Source: Variovorax saccharolyticus (GTDB taxonomy: Bacteria > Pseudomonadota > Gammaproteobacteria > Burkholderiales > Burkholderiaceae_C). Taken from it: a stretch of DNA of 64,000 nt. The translations under genes were made by a program, and so were the position numbers. Numbering within the stretch: position 1 is the first letter of the stretch; every line of letters begins with the position of its first letter. Positions 18,192 through 26,293 of the stretch are shown here, in pieces. The stretch is taken from positions 806,001 to 870,000 of the forward strand of contig NZ_JASZYT010000002.1 of assembly GCF_030316765.1 (NCBI RefSeq). Direction: 5' to 3'. The notes under the pieces are model-generated. The model was not told the origin of the DNA. It made no database searches and worked only from the letters and a program-made list of their open reading frames with translations.

Positions 18192-18851
18192 ATGAACAAG
18201 CTGCTGCTGCACCCCGCCGCCAAGCCCCTGGTGTTCGTGCTGTGCCTGCTGCCCTTCGCGTGGCTGTTCTACGGCGCGCTGACCGACGGGCTCGGCGCCA
18301 ACCCGGCCGAATACCTGATCCGCGCGACCGGCGACTGGACCCTGCGCTTCATCTGCATCGTGCTGGCCGTGACGCCGCTGCGCGTCATGACCGGGACCAA
18401 TGCGCTGGCCCGCTTTCGCCGGATGCTGGGGCTGTTCGCGTACTTCTACGTGGTGCTGCACCTGCTGAGCTACAGCTGGTTCGACATGGGCTTCGATGTG
18501 CCCGAGATCGCCAAGGACATCGCCAAGCGGCCGTTCATCCTGGTCGGCTTCTCGGCCTTCATGCTGCTGACGCCGCTGGCCGCCACTTCGTTCAACCGCG
18601 CGATCAAGGCGCTCGGCGCGAAGCGCTGGCAGGCGCTGCACAAGCTGGTCTACGTGATCTCCGGCCTCGGGCTGCTGCACTTCTTCTGGATGCGCGCGGG
18701 CAAGAACAACTTCGCCGAAGTGTTCGTCTATGCCGCGATCATCGGCCTGCTGCTGGGCTGGCGCGTCTGGAACTTCGCGCGCAAGAAGAGGGAAGGCGGC
18801 CAGGTGCCGCGGCCGATCACCGCAGCAACCCGGGGGCCAGTCAGTCGTTGA
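18192..18851 (+). CDS. msrQ: MsrPQ haem-binding membrane subunit MsrQ (YedZ)
   Basis: A 219-residue inner-membrane b-type haem protein that passes electrons from the quinone pool to MsrP. About six helices are predicted (for example residues 10-27, 45-62, 80-98, 112-130, 148-165 and 175-190). Likely haem-ligand histidines are in VVLHLLSYSWFD, QALHKLVYV and GLLHFFW. It is slightly longer than the usual ~200 residues because of a basic C-terminal tail. It follows msrP by 68 bp containing a REP-like hairpin. Its last 11 bases overlap the 3' end of lysA on the opposite strand. Confidence 0.93.
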   Translation: MNKLLLHPAAKPLVFVLCLLPFAWLFYGALTDGLGANPAEYLIRATGDWTLRFICIVLAVTPLRVMTGTNALARFRRMLGLFAYFYVVLHLLSYSWFDMGFDVPEIAKDIAKRPFILVGFSAFMLLTPLAATSFNRAIKALGAKRWQALHKLVYVISGLGLLHFFWMRAGKNNFAEVFVYAAIIGLLLGWRVWNFARKKREGGQVPRPITAATRGPVSR

Positions 18852-20121
18852 AACGCTCGCTTGCGAGCTGGTCGTCGATAGACTCGCGGCGCCGGATCAG
18901 CGTCGCCTGCGTGCCGCTCACCAGCACTTCGGCCGCGCGGCCGCGCGTGTTGTAGTTGCTGGCCATCGCCATGCAGTAGGCACCTGCGGACAGCACCGCG
19001 AGCAGGTCGCCCGACTCGACCCGCAAGGCACGGTCGCGGCCGATCCAGTCGCCGCTCTCGCAGACCGGGCCGACCACGTCGTAGGTTGCCGCCTCGCCGG
19101 CGCGCCGCGTGACGGAAACGATCTGATGGAAGGCCTGGTACATGGCCGGCCGGGGCAGGTCGTTCATGGCTGCATCGACGATGCAGAAGTTCTTTTCCTC
19201 GCCCGGCTTGAGGTAGAGCACCTCGGTCACGCAGACGCCGGCGTTGCCGACCAGCGAACGCCCCGGCTCGACGATCAGCCGGCGGCGTCCGAACCCGCGG
19301 GCGTCGAGGCGAGCCAGCAGCTGCTGCCAGAGCGCGTCGGCTGCGGGGGGCGTGTCTCCGTTGTAGTCGATGCCCAGGCCGCCGCCGAAGTCGAGGTGGT
19401 GCAACGGAACGCCCGCCTTCTCGATCGCCTCGACCAGGTCGAGCACGCGCTCCAGCGCCTCGAGGTAGGGCGAGGCGTCGGTGATCTGCGAGCCGATGTG
19501 GCAGTCGATGCCCACCACCTTCAGGCCCTTGAGCGAAGCCGCATGCAGGTAGATCGCGACCGCGCGGTCGTGGGCGACGCCGAACTTGTTGCCCTTGAGT
19601 CCGGTCGAGATGTAGGGATGCGTCTTTGGATCGACGTTCGGATTGATGCGGATGCTGACCGCCGCAGGGCGTCCCTCTTCGAGCGCCACGGCGTTGAGCA
19701 CATCGAGTTCGGCCTCGCTTTCGACGTTGAAGCAGCCGATGCCGGCGGCCAGCGCCTGGCGCATCTCGGCGCGGGTCTTGCCGACGCCCGAGAAGATCAC
19801 CTTGGCCGGATCGGCGCCGGCGGCGAGCACGCGCGCCAGTTCGCCGCCCGAAACGATGTCGAAACCGCAGCCGGCCTCGGCGAAGACGCGCAGCACGCCG
19901 AGCGAGGAGTTCGCCTTGATGGCGTAGCAGACCATGGCATCGCGGCCCTCGAAGCCGCGCTGGTAGGCGGCGAGGGCGTCGAGCATCCATTGCTTCGAAT
20001 AGACGAAGAGGGGCGTGCCGTGTTCCTGCGCGAGGGCGGCGAGCGGCAGGCCTTCGACCTGCAGCGCGTCGCCCTGGCGCGCGATGTAGGGGTGGCCCGG
20101 GAGCAGGGTCGCCGCGCTCAC
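18841..20121 (-). CDS. lysA: Diaminopimelate decarboxylase
   Basis: Catalyses the last step of lysine synthesis, decarboxylating meso-diaminopimelate. The 426 residues form a PLP-dependent alanine-racemase-type fold. The PLP lysine is in CYAIKANSS (Lys69); GGGLGIDY and the phosphate-binding GGEL loops follow, and CESGDW near residue 345 supplies the cysteine and substrate contacts from the partner subunit. It starts with GTG at 20121, overlapping the lptM stop as GTGA, so the two are translationally coupled. The convergent overlap with msrQ leaves no room for an intergenic terminator. The pairing of lptM with lysA is conserved in many proteobacteria. Confidence 0.96.
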   Translation of the reverse strand: MSAATLLPGHPYIARQGDALQVEGLPLAALAQEHGTPLFVYSKQWMLDALAAYQRGFEGRDAMVCYAIKANSSLGVLRVFAEAGCGFDIVSGGELARVLAAGADPAKVIFSGVGKTRAEMRQALAAGIGCFNVESEAELDVLNAVALEEGRPAAVSIRINPNVDPKTHPYISTGLKGNKFGVAHDRAVAIYLHAASLKGLKVVGIDCHIGSQITDASPYLEALERVLDLVEAIEKAGVPLHHLDFGGGLGIDYNGDTPPAADALWQQLLARLDARGFGRRRLIVEPGRSLVGNAGVCVTEVLYLKPGEEKNFCIVDAAMNDLPRPAMYQAFHQIVSVTRRAGEAATYDVVGPVCESGDWIGRDRALRVESGDLLAVLSAGAYCMAMASNYNTRGRAAEVLVSGTQATLIRRRESIDDQLASERFND

Positions 20122-20351
20122 TTCGAAGCCCCTGCGGGTGCGCGGCTGGTGCTTGCCGGGTTCGGCGCGTCGGCGTCCTGCGAGGTGCTGGCGGGTGGCG
20201 TGGGCAGCAGCAAGCCGGGGAGGGTGGTGCGGTCCTTGGCGATCGGATCCGTGGGCAGGTACAGCGCGCCCCTCTGGCCGCAGGCCGTCAGGCCGACCCC
20301 TACGAGCGCGAGGCCTAAGGCGCTCACTAGAATTTGGCGAACTTTCAACAT
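20118..20351 (-). CDS. lptM: LPS-assembly lipoprotein LptM (YifL)
   Basis: A 77-residue outer-membrane lipoprotein. The lipobox LTAC puts the lipidated Cys at residue 24, and the following GQRGALYLP matches the conserved CGxxGxLYxP signature of LptM, which helps LptD fold and form disulfides in the LPS translocon. After that the chain is low-complexity Pro/Thr/Ala/Ser. The ATG at 20351 was chosen because it begins the signal peptide; the upstream open frame runs through the antisense of cyaY. Its start is only 12 bp from the divergent cyaY start, and it is coupled to lysA. A -10-like TACAAT lies 6 nt before its ATG. Confidence 0.88.
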   Translation of the reverse strand: MLKVRQILVSALGLALVGVGLTACGQRGALYLPTDPIAKDRTTLPGLLLPTPPASTSQDADAPNPASTSRAPAGASK

Positions 20352-20357
20352 GGCGAA

Positions 20358-20363
20358 ATTGTA
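20358..20363 (-). promoter_or_regulatory. Candidate -10 element for lptM-lysA
   Basis: TACAAT on the minus strand, differing from TATAAT at one position and ending 6 nt before the lptM ATG. A start of transcription 6-7 nt downstream would make the lptM mRNA leaderless or nearly so. No good -35 hexamer is visible at the usual distance, so this is a weak call from sequence alone. Confidence 0.35.
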
Positions 20364-20696
20364 ATGACCGACCCCGAGTACATGGACCGCGCAGAAGCCG
20401 CGCTGGCCGCGATCGAGCGCAGCTGCGACCGCATCAACGATGAAAGCGATGTCGACATCGACAACCAGCGGGTCGGGGGGATGATCACGATCACCTTCCG
20501 CAACGGCAGCCAGCTGATCGTCAATCTGCAGAAGCCGCTGCAGGAGATCTGGCTGGCGGCCCGCTCGGGCGGCTACCACTACCGCCACGACGGCCAGGCC
20601 TGGGTCGACACCAAGACCGGCGAGGAGTTCTTCGGCAACCTGTCGCGCGAGGCGACCCTGCAATCCGGCCAGCCGCTCCAGTTCATCTCCGGCTGA
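20364..20696 (+). CDS. cyaY: Iron-sulfur assembly protein CyaY (frataxin)
   Basis: A 110-residue cytoplasmic frataxin homologue that binds iron and regulates IscS during Fe-S cluster assembly. The N-terminal helix is acidic ([18 protein letters not shown]), then [10 protein letters not shown] provides the acidic iron-binding ridge. The beta-sheet includes [16 protein letters not shown] and the [12 protein letters not shown] block with the family tryptophan. The length is usual (~105-110). The ATG at 20364 is only 12 bp from the lptM start on the other strand; an in-frame ATG at 20334 would overlap lptM by 18 bases. The cyaY-lptM-lysA arrangement is common in proteobacteria. Confidence 0.94.
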   Translation: MTDPEYMDRAEAALAAIERSCDRINDESDVDIDNQRVGGMITITFRNGSQLIVNLQKPLQEIWLAARSGGYHYRHDGQAWVDTKTGEEFFGNLSREATLQSGQPLQFISG

Positions 20697-20707
20697 GCGC
20701 TCCTCCA

Positions 20708-20725
20708 GGCCGGCGCAGCCCGGCC
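20708..20725. terminator. GC-rich hairpin between cyaY and mrcA
   Basis: GGCCGG pairs with CCGGCC around a CGCAGC loop in the 36-bp gap between two converging genes. There is no T-run on either side, so termination activity is only inferred from position. Confidence 0.4.
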
Positions 20726-20732
20726 CCTGACG

Positions 20733-23135
20733 CTAGTTCCTGAAGAGGTCCAGGATCCGGCTGCGCTCTTCGACCGGCGCCGGTGCGCTGATCGGCGGCG
20801 CCGCAACCGCCTCGGCCGGCGGCGTCGGCCCGCTCTCGACGCCCAGGCTGGCGACGCCGCGGCCCGGCGCGTAGTCGTCGTAGTACCACTCGCCGCCGAC
20901 GTTCACCACGCCCGGCGGCGCCGGCACCTCGGCCACCGGCACGCCCTTGATCGCGGTCTCCATGAAATTGATCCAGATCGGCAGGCTCAGGCCGCCGCCG
21001 GTCTCGCGGTCGCCGAGCTTGCGCGGCGTGTCGTAGCCCATCCAGGCCACTGCCGCCATGGTCGGCTGGAAGCCCGCGAACCAGGCGTCCAGCGAATCGT
21101 TGGTGGTGCCGGTCTTGCCGTAGATGTCGGTGCGCTTGAGCGTCGCCTGCGCCTTGGCGGCCGTGCCGCCGCTGGCCACGGACTGCAGCAGGCTGGCCAT
21201 CAGGAAGGCATTGCGCTGCGGCACCGCGCGCAGGGTCTCGTTGAGCAGCGGCGGCTGCTTGTCGATCAGCACCTTGTCCTTGTGGTCGGTGACCCGGGTC
21301 ACGAGGTAGGGATTGACGCGGTAGCCGCCGTTGGCGAACACCGAATAGGCGGTCACCATCTGCATCGGCGTCACCGAGCCGGCGCCCAGTGCCATCGGCA
21401 GATAGGCCGGGTGCTTCTCGCGCTCGAAGCCGAAATTGGTGGCCCAGTCCTGGGCGTAGCGCGTGCCGATCGATTGCAGGATGCGGATCGACACCATGTT
21501 CTTCGACTTCATCAGCGCCCGGCGCATCGACATCGGGCCCTCGAAGTTGCCGTCATAGTTCTTCGGCTCCCAGGGCTGGCCGCCGGTGGTGCCGGCATCG
21601 AAGAACAGCGGCGCGTCGTTGATCACCGTGCTGGGCGTGAAGCCCTTCTCGAGCGCGGCCGAATAGATGAAGGGCTTGAAGCTCGAGCCCGGCTGGCGCC
21701 AGGCCTGCGTCACATGGTTGAACTTGTTCTTGTCGAAGTCGAAGCCGCCGACCATCGCCTTGACCGCGCCGTCGCGCGGGTCGACCGCGACGAAGGCGCC
21801 TTCGACTTCGGGCAGCTGGGTGATTTCCCAGGCGCCCTTGGGCGTCTTCACGACCCGGATCACGGCGCCGCGGCGGATCTTGATGTTTGGCGGCGCCTTG
21901 TCGGAAAGTCCCGACTGCGCCGGCTTCAGGCCTTCGCCGGTGATCTGCACGGCGTCGCCATTGCCCCGGACCGCCTGGATTTCCTTGGCGTTCGCCTTCA
22001 GCACCACCGCCGACATCACGTCGCCGTTGTCGGGATGCTCGGCCAGCGCGTCATCGACGGCCTCGTCCAGTTCCTTGGGATTGTTCGGAAGTTCGACGAA
22101 CTTCTCCGGTCCACGGTAGATCTGGCGCCGCTCGTAGTCCATGATGCCGCGGCGCAGCGCGCGGTAGGCAGCAGCCTGGTCGGCGGCCACCAGCGTGGTG
22201 TAGACCTTGAGTCCGCGGGTGTAGGTGCTGTCGCCGTACTGGGCGTACATCAGCTGGCGCACGGTCTCGGCGACGTATTCGGCGTGCAGGCGGCTCGGGT
22301 CGGCGGCGTCGCGCAGGTGCAGGTCCTCCTTGCGCGCCTGCGCGGCCTGCTCGGCGCTGATGAAGCCGGCTTCCTGCATGCGGTCGATCACGTACAGCTG
22401 GCGGCCGCGCGCGCGTGCCGGATTGTTGACCGGGTTGTTGGCCCCGGGCGCCTTCGGCAGCCCGGCCAGCATGGCGGCCTGGGCGATCGTGATCTCCGAC
22501 AGGGGCTTGCCGAAATAGGCCTCCGACGCGGCCGCGAAACCATAGGCCCGATTGCCCAGGTAGATCTGGTTCAGGTAGATCTCGAAGATCTGGTCCTTGC
22601 TCAGCAGATGCTCGAGCTTGAAGGTCAGCAGCACCTCGTAGATCTTGCGGGTCAGCGTCTTTTCAGAACTCAGGTAGACGTTGCGCGCCACCTGCATCGT
22701 GATGGTCGACGCACCCTGGCTCTTGGCCCGGTTCATGTTGGCGATGCCGGCCCGCAGCATGCCCTTGTAGTCGACGCCGCCGTGGTCGTAGAAGCGCGCA
22801 TCCTCGGCCGCCAGCACCGCGTCCTTCATGATCTTCGGGATGGTCGCGATCGGGGTCAAGTTGCGACGCTCTTCACCGAACTCGCCGATCAGGATCCCCT
22901 CGGCCGAGAAGACCCGCAGCGGCAGCTTCGGCCGGTAGTCCGCGAGGTCCGAGATGTCGGGCAGATTGGGGTAGGCCACGGCCAGCGCGACCGCGATCAC
23001 GCAGACCAGCGCGACCGCCCCGGCCGCCACGATGCCGAGGCTCCACAGGATGAAGCGCAACAGCCATGTCAGCCAGGTCGGGCGTTTGGGAACGGGAGCC
23101 TTTGAAGGCCCTTTGGGTCGAGATGTTTCGGGCAT
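20733..23135 (-). CDS. mrcA: Penicillin-binding protein 1A
   Basis: An 800-residue bifunctional peptidoglycan synthase. One N-terminal membrane helix (about residues 28-55) is followed by a GT51 glycosyltransferase domain with AAEDARFYDHGG (catalytic Glu111) and the QGASTITMQVARN block. An OB-like insert separates it from the C-terminal transpeptidase, which has the active-site SSFK in QPGSSFKPF, the SKN triad in MKSKNMVS, and KTGTTN. The Pro-rich tail is variable. It is divergent from pilM, as in most beta- and gammaproteobacteria. Its ATG lies about 23 bp after a TATAAT on the same strand. The gene is also called ponA. Confidence 0.95.
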   Translation of the reverse strand: MPETSRPKGPSKAPVPKRPTWLTWLLRFILWSLGIVAAGAVALVCVIAVALAVAYPNLPDISDLADYRPKLPLRVFSAEGILIGEFGEERRNLTPIATIPKIMKDAVLAAEDARFYDHGGVDYKGMLRAGIANMNRAKSQGASTITMQVARNVYLSSEKTLTRKIYEVLLTFKLEHLLSKDQIFEIYLNQIYLGNRAYGFAAASEAYFGKPLSEITIAQAAMLAGLPKAPGANNPVNNPARARGRQLYVIDRMQEAGFISAEQAAQARKEDLHLRDAADPSRLHAEYVAETVRQLMYAQYGDSTYTRGLKVYTTLVAADQAAAYRALRRGIMDYERRQIYRGPEKFVELPNNPKELDEAVDDALAEHPDNGDVMSAVVLKANAKEIQAVRGNGDAVQITGEGLKPAQSGLSDKAPPNIKIRRGAVIRVVKTPKGAWEITQLPEVEGAFVAVDPRDGAVKAMVGGFDFDKNKFNHVTQAWRQPGSSFKPFIYSAALEKGFTPSTVINDAPLFFDAGTTGGQPWEPKNYDGNFEGPMSMRRALMKSKNMVSIRILQSIGTRYAQDWATNFGFEREKHPAYLPMALGAGSVTPMQMVTAYSVFANGGYRVNPYLVTRVTDHKDKVLIDKQPPLLNETLRAVPQRNAFLMASLLQSVASGGTAAKAQATLKRTDIYGKTGTTNDSLDAWFAGFQPTMAAVAWMGYDTPRKLGDRETGGGLSLPIWINFMETAIKGVPVAEVPAPPGVVNVGGEWYYDDYAPGRGVASLGVESGPTPPAEAVAAPPISAPAPVEERSRILDLFRN

Positions 23136-23158
23136 TGAGGCTGTTGGAGTCTGAGCGC

Positions 23159-23164
23159 ATTATA
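23159..23164 (-). promoter_or_regulatory. Candidate -10 element for mrcA
   Basis: A perfect TATAAT on the minus strand, about 23 bp upstream of the mrcA ATG, in a local T-rich stretch that stands out from the GC-rich surroundings. The hexamer 17 nt further upstream (ACCGTC) is a poor -35, so the promoter may depend on an activator or an extended element. Confidence 0.45.
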
Positions 23165-23225
23165 AAAACGCGCCGTCGTAGGACGGTGCCGCCGTAGCAG
23201 TTAGGACCCAAGTACTCTTATTTGT

Positions 23226-23256
23226 GACGTAAGTTGCAGTTCCAAACCGTTACGTC
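23226..23256. promoter_or_regulatory. Inverted repeat in the mrcA-pilM divergent region
   Basis: Perfect 7-bp arms GACGTAA and TTACGTC are separated by 17 bp, so their centres are 24 bp apart, a little over two helical turns. The site lies about 90 bp from the mrcA start and about 110 bp from the pilM start, a plausible place for a dimeric regulator that affects both genes. I do not recognise the protein. Confidence 0.4.
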
Positions 23257-23303
23257 GACTTTTGACAACGATTGCTCACTCGCCAGGGTTGGGACGCTTG
23301 GTT

Positions 23304-23319
23304 GGGCTCGCACCTTGCT
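23304..23319 (+). promoter_or_regulatory. Weak sigma-54-like site upstream of pilM
   Basis: GGGCTC-GCACC-TTGCT has the invariant GG and GC dinucleotides exactly 10 nt apart, as in -24/-12 promoters, and the TTGC half is perfect, but the upstream half matches TGGCAC at only four of six positions. It lies 46 bp before the chosen pilM start. Sigma-54 control is known for pilA but is not the rule for pilMNOPQ, so this is tentative. Confidence 0.22.
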
Positions 23320-23364
23320 GCTAGCATGCAACCACACGCAATTATTTCCAATCGTTACAAACGG

Positions 23365-24456
23365 ATGGGATCGAACTTGACTGCTTTCGGATCGTTGTTT
23401 CGCCGCCAGCCCGCGCCTCTGCTCGGGCTGGACGTCAGTTCTTCCAGCGTCAAGCTGGTCGAGCTGGGCCGTGACGCGAGCGGCAGGCTGGTGCTCGAAC
23501 GCTGTGCGATCGAGCCCCTCGAACGTGGCTGGATCACCGACGGCAACGTCGAGAAGTTCGATGAAGTCGCGGAAGCCGTGCGGCGTGTGGTCCGCAAGAG
23601 CGGCACCCGTACCAAGAACGTCGCCCTGGCGCTGCCGCCTTCGGCCGTGATCACCAAGAAGATCGTGCTGCCCGGCGGCATGAGCGAGCAGGAACTCGAG
23701 ATCCAGGTCGAGTCGGAGGCCAACCAGTACATCCCGTTCTCGCTCGACGAGGTGAGTCTGGATTTCTGCGTCATCGGGCAGAGCGCCAATTCGGCCGGCG
23801 ACGTCGAGGTCCTGATCGCCGCTTCGCGCAAGGAAAAGGTCCAGGACCGCCAGGGCCTGGCCGAGGCCTCGGGCCTCAAGGCCGTGATCCTCGATGTCGA
23901 GTCCTATGCCTCCCGGCTCGCCACGGCGCGCCTGATCGAGCAGCTCCCGGGCCAGGGCCAGGATGCGGTGGTGGCTCTGTTCGAGGTCGGCGCGTTCACC
24001 ACCAGCATGCAGGTGTTGCGCAACCAGGAAGTGCTTTATGACCGCGACCAGGCTTTCGGCGGCGCGCAGCTGACCCAGCTCATCGTGCGCCAGTACGGCT
24101 TTTCCGCCGAAGAGGCCGAAGCCAAGAAGCGCAGCGGGGACCTGCCCGACGACTACGGCGCAGGCGTGCTCAAGCCCTTCGTGGCCAGCATCGCGCAGGA
24201 AATCGCCCGGGCGTTGCAGTTCTTCTTCACCAGCACGCCGCACAACCGCGTCGACTATGTGCTGCTGGCCGGAGGGTCGGCGGCGCTGCCCGGTCTCACG
24301 ACGGCGGTCACGCGCCAGACGTCGTTTGCCTGTTCGCTGGTGAATCCCTTCGATGGCATGGAGATCGGCAGCGGCATCCGCGAGAAGAAGGTGCGGCGTG
24401 AGGCGCCGTCCTACCTGACCTCCTGCGGCCTGGCGATGCGGAGGTTCCTGCAGTGA
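23365..24456 (+). CDS. pilM: Type IV pilus assembly protein PilM
   Basis: A 363-residue cytoplasmic actin-like ATPase of the type IV pilus alignment complex; it binds the N-terminus of PilN. The phosphate-1 loop is in LLGLDVSSSSVKLVELG near residues 18-34, and the adenosine-binding LLAGGSAALPGL is near 300. The fold and length match the family (~350). The ATG at 23365 was chosen for position; a TTG at 23377 is an alternative that begins nearer the usual family start, and upstream in-frame ATGs add unrelated residues. Its stop overlaps the pilN GTG start. It heads pilMNOPQ and is divergent from mrcA. Confidence 0.94.
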   Translation: MGSNLTAFGSLFRRQPAPLLGLDVSSSSVKLVELGRDASGRLVLERCAIEPLERGWITDGNVEKFDEVAEAVRRVVRKSGTRTKNVALALPPSAVITKKIVLPGGMSEQELEIQVESEANQYIPFSLDEVSLDFCVIGQSANSAGDVEVLIAASRKEKVQDRQGLAEASGLKAVILDVESYASRLATARLIEQLPGQGQDAVVALFEVGAFTTSMQVLRNQEVLYDRDQAFGGAQLTQLIVRQYGFSAEEAEAKKRSGDLPDDYGAGVLKPFVASIAQEIARALQFFFTSTPHNRVDYVLLAGGSAALPGLTTAVTRQTSFACSLVNPFDGMEIGSGIREKKVRREAPSYLTSCGLAMRRFLQ

Positions 24457-25067
24457 TCCTGATCAACCTGCTCCCGCACCGGGAGGCCGCGCGCAAGCGT
24501 CGGCGCGAGACCTTCTACGCCACGCTGGGCTTCTCGGCCTTGCTGGGCTGCCTCATCGCCGGCGCCGCCTTCCTCTGGTTCGAGGCCCAGATCTCGAGCC
24601 AGCAAGCGAAGAACACGCTGCTGAAGACCGAGATCACGAAGCTCGAGACCGAGATCAAGGAAATCTCGACCCTCCAGGCCGAGATCGCAGCCCTGCGCGC
24701 ACGCCAGACCGCGGTCGAGGACCTGCAGGGCGACCGCAACCTGCCGGTGCACCTGCTCAACGAACTCGTGCGGCAATTGCCCGACGGCGTCTACATCACG
24801 AGCATGAAGCAGGAAAACCAGACCGTCACGCTGCAAGGCATGGCGCAGTCCAACGAGCGGGTCTCCGAACTGCTGCGCAATCTGGGCAACAGCAGCCCAT
24901 GGCTGGTCAAGCCCGAGCTGATCGAGATCACCTCGGCGAACGTGACTCTGAGCGCGCGCGACGTGCGGCGCGTGGCGAACTTCAAGATGCGCATCGGTCT
25001 CAAGCGGCCGACCGACGCCCAGAAACCAGCCGCCGGCACGCCGGCAGCCGTCAAGGCGAAGGGGTAA
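24453..25067 (+). CDS. pilN: Type IV pilus assembly protein PilN
   Basis: A 204-residue inner-membrane protein of the pilus alignment complex. The N-terminal INLLPHRE motif (residues 4-10) inserts into PilM. A single helix (about 22-43) is followed by a coiled coil (about 45-90, rich in Lys, Glu and Leu) and a ferredoxin-like periplasmic domain that pairs with PilO. A Lys/Ala/Pro tail ends the protein. It starts with GTG at 24453, overlapping the pilM stop (GTGA). Confidence 0.94.
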   Translation: MILINLLPHREAARKRRRETFYATLGFSALLGCLIAGAAFLWFEAQISSQQAKNTLLKTEITKLETEIKEISTLQAEIAALRARQTAVEDLQGDRNLPVHLLNELVRQLPDGVYITSMKQENQTVTLQGMAQSNERVSELLRNLGNSSPWLVKPELIEITSANVTLSARDVRRVANFKMRIGLKRPTDAQKPAAGTPAAVKAKG

Positions 25068-25073
25068 GCGGCC

Positions 25074-25757
25074 ATGGCAAAGAAACGCCCTTCCGAGAGG
25101 TTCGATCTCACGCTGTCCCTGCAGCGCCTCGGCCGGCAGTTCCAGGGCCTGAATCCCAACGACCCGGCGGCCTGGCCCCCGGTGCCGCGCTACGCCCTGT
25201 GCGTCGCGGTGGCGGTGGTGGTGCTGGTGGCGCTGTGGTTCTTCTGGCTGACCAATTCGAACGACGAGCTCGAGGCCGAGCGCTCCAAGGAAGTCACGCT
25301 CCGCGCGGACTACCAGAAGAAGGTGGCGCAGGCGGCCAATCTCGACCTGCTCAAGAAGCAGCGCGAGCAGGTGCAGCAATACGTCACGCTGCTCGAGAAG
25401 CAGCTGCCCAGCAAGGCCGAGATGGATGCCCTGCTGTCGGACATCAACCAGGCCGGGCTCGGCCGCAGCCTGCAGTTCGAGTTGTTCCGTCCGGGCGGGA
25501 TATCGGTCAAGGACTACTACGCCGAGCTCCCCATCGCGGTCCGCGTGACTGGCCGGTACCACGACATGGGCGCCTTCGCGGCCGACATCGCGAACCTGTC
25601 GCGCATCGTGACCCTCAACAATGTCTCGCTGGCACCGCAGAAAGATGGCGCGCTGGTCATGGATGCCACGGCGCGGACCTATCGCTACCTCGACGAGGAA
25701 GAGCAGGCGGCACAGAAGCGGGCGGCCGCCGCGGCTGCGGGGGCGAAGAAGAAATGA
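25074..25757 (+). CDS. pilO: Type IV pilus assembly protein PilO
   Basis: A 227-residue inner-membrane partner of PilN. A cytoplasmic stretch is followed by one helix (about residues 40-59), a coiled coil (about 62-110) and a periplasmic ferredoxin-like domain containing the FRPGG..VKDYYAELPI and VRVTGRYHDMGAF segments typical of PilO. It heterodimerises with PilN and contacts PilP. It is 6 bp after pilN, and its stop overlaps the pilP start (ATGA). Confidence 0.94.
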   Translation: MAKKRPSERFDLTLSLQRLGRQFQGLNPNDPAAWPPVPRYALCVAVAVVVLVALWFFWLTNSNDELEAERSKEVTLRADYQKKVAQAANLDLLKKQREQVQQYVTLLEKQLPSKAEMDALLSDINQAGLGRSLQFELFRPGGISVKDYYAELPIAVRVTGRYHDMGAFAADIANLSRIVTLNNVSLAPQKDGALVMDATARTYRYLDEEEQAAQKRAAAAAAGAKKK

Positions 25758-26293
25758 GAACGCTCAGCTTTCTATGGATTGCCGTTGCGGCGGTCGGCCT
25801 GACCGGCTGCCTGGGCTCCGAGCAGGAAGACCTTCGGCGCTGGATGGCAGAGCAGCGGGCGCAGGTGAAGCCCAATGTGCCGCCCATCACGGAGCCGAAG
25901 AAGTTCACTCCGCAGGCCTACACCGAAGGTGCGGCCATCGACCCGTTCAACATGCAGAAGCTGACGCAGGCGCTGCGCCGCGACTCGGCTCAGCCCAGCA
26001 CTTCGGGTCTCATCGCGCCGGAGCTGGCGCGCCGCAAGGAAGCGCTGGAAGCCTTCCCGCTCGACTCGATGGCGATGGTGGGCAGCTTGAGCCGCAACGG
26101 CGAGCCTGTGGCGCTGATCACCGTCGACAAGCTGCTCTACCAGGTGCGGGTCGGCAACTATCTGGGACTCAACTACGGGCGCATCACCCGTATCAGCGAA
26201 ACCGAACTCGGCTTGCGTGAAATCGTGCAGGACGCCGCCGGTGAATGGATCGAACGCGTGGCGACGCTGCAGTTGCAAGAGAGGTCGAAATGA
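25754..26293 (+). CDS. pilP: Type IV pilus assembly lipoprotein PilP
   Basis: A 179-residue inner-membrane lipoprotein that links PilNO to the secretin PilQ. The lipobox GLTGC puts the lipidated Cys at residue 19. A flexible Pro-rich linker (about 40-75) precedes the C-terminal beta-sandwich with SMAMVGSLSRNGEPVALI and the VRVGNYLGLNYGRI block, the family hallmark. The ATG overlaps the pilO stop and its own stop overlaps the pilQ start, both as ATGA. Confidence 0.93.
   Translation: MRTLSFLWIAVAAVGLTGCLGSEQEDLRRWMAEQRAQVKPNVPPITEPKKFTPQAYTEGAAIDPFNMQKLTQALRRDSAQPSTSGLIAPELARRKEALEAFPLDSMAMVGSLSRNGEPVALITVDKLLYQVRVGNYLGLNYGRITRISETELGLREIVQDAAGEWIERVATLQLQERSK

Noticed and set aside
23262..23290. 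TTGACA upstream of pilM as a sigma-70 -35 box
   Set aside because: No TATAAT-like hexamer occurs 16-18 bp downstream (AGGGTT or neighbours), so the hexamer alone is not evidence of a promoter.
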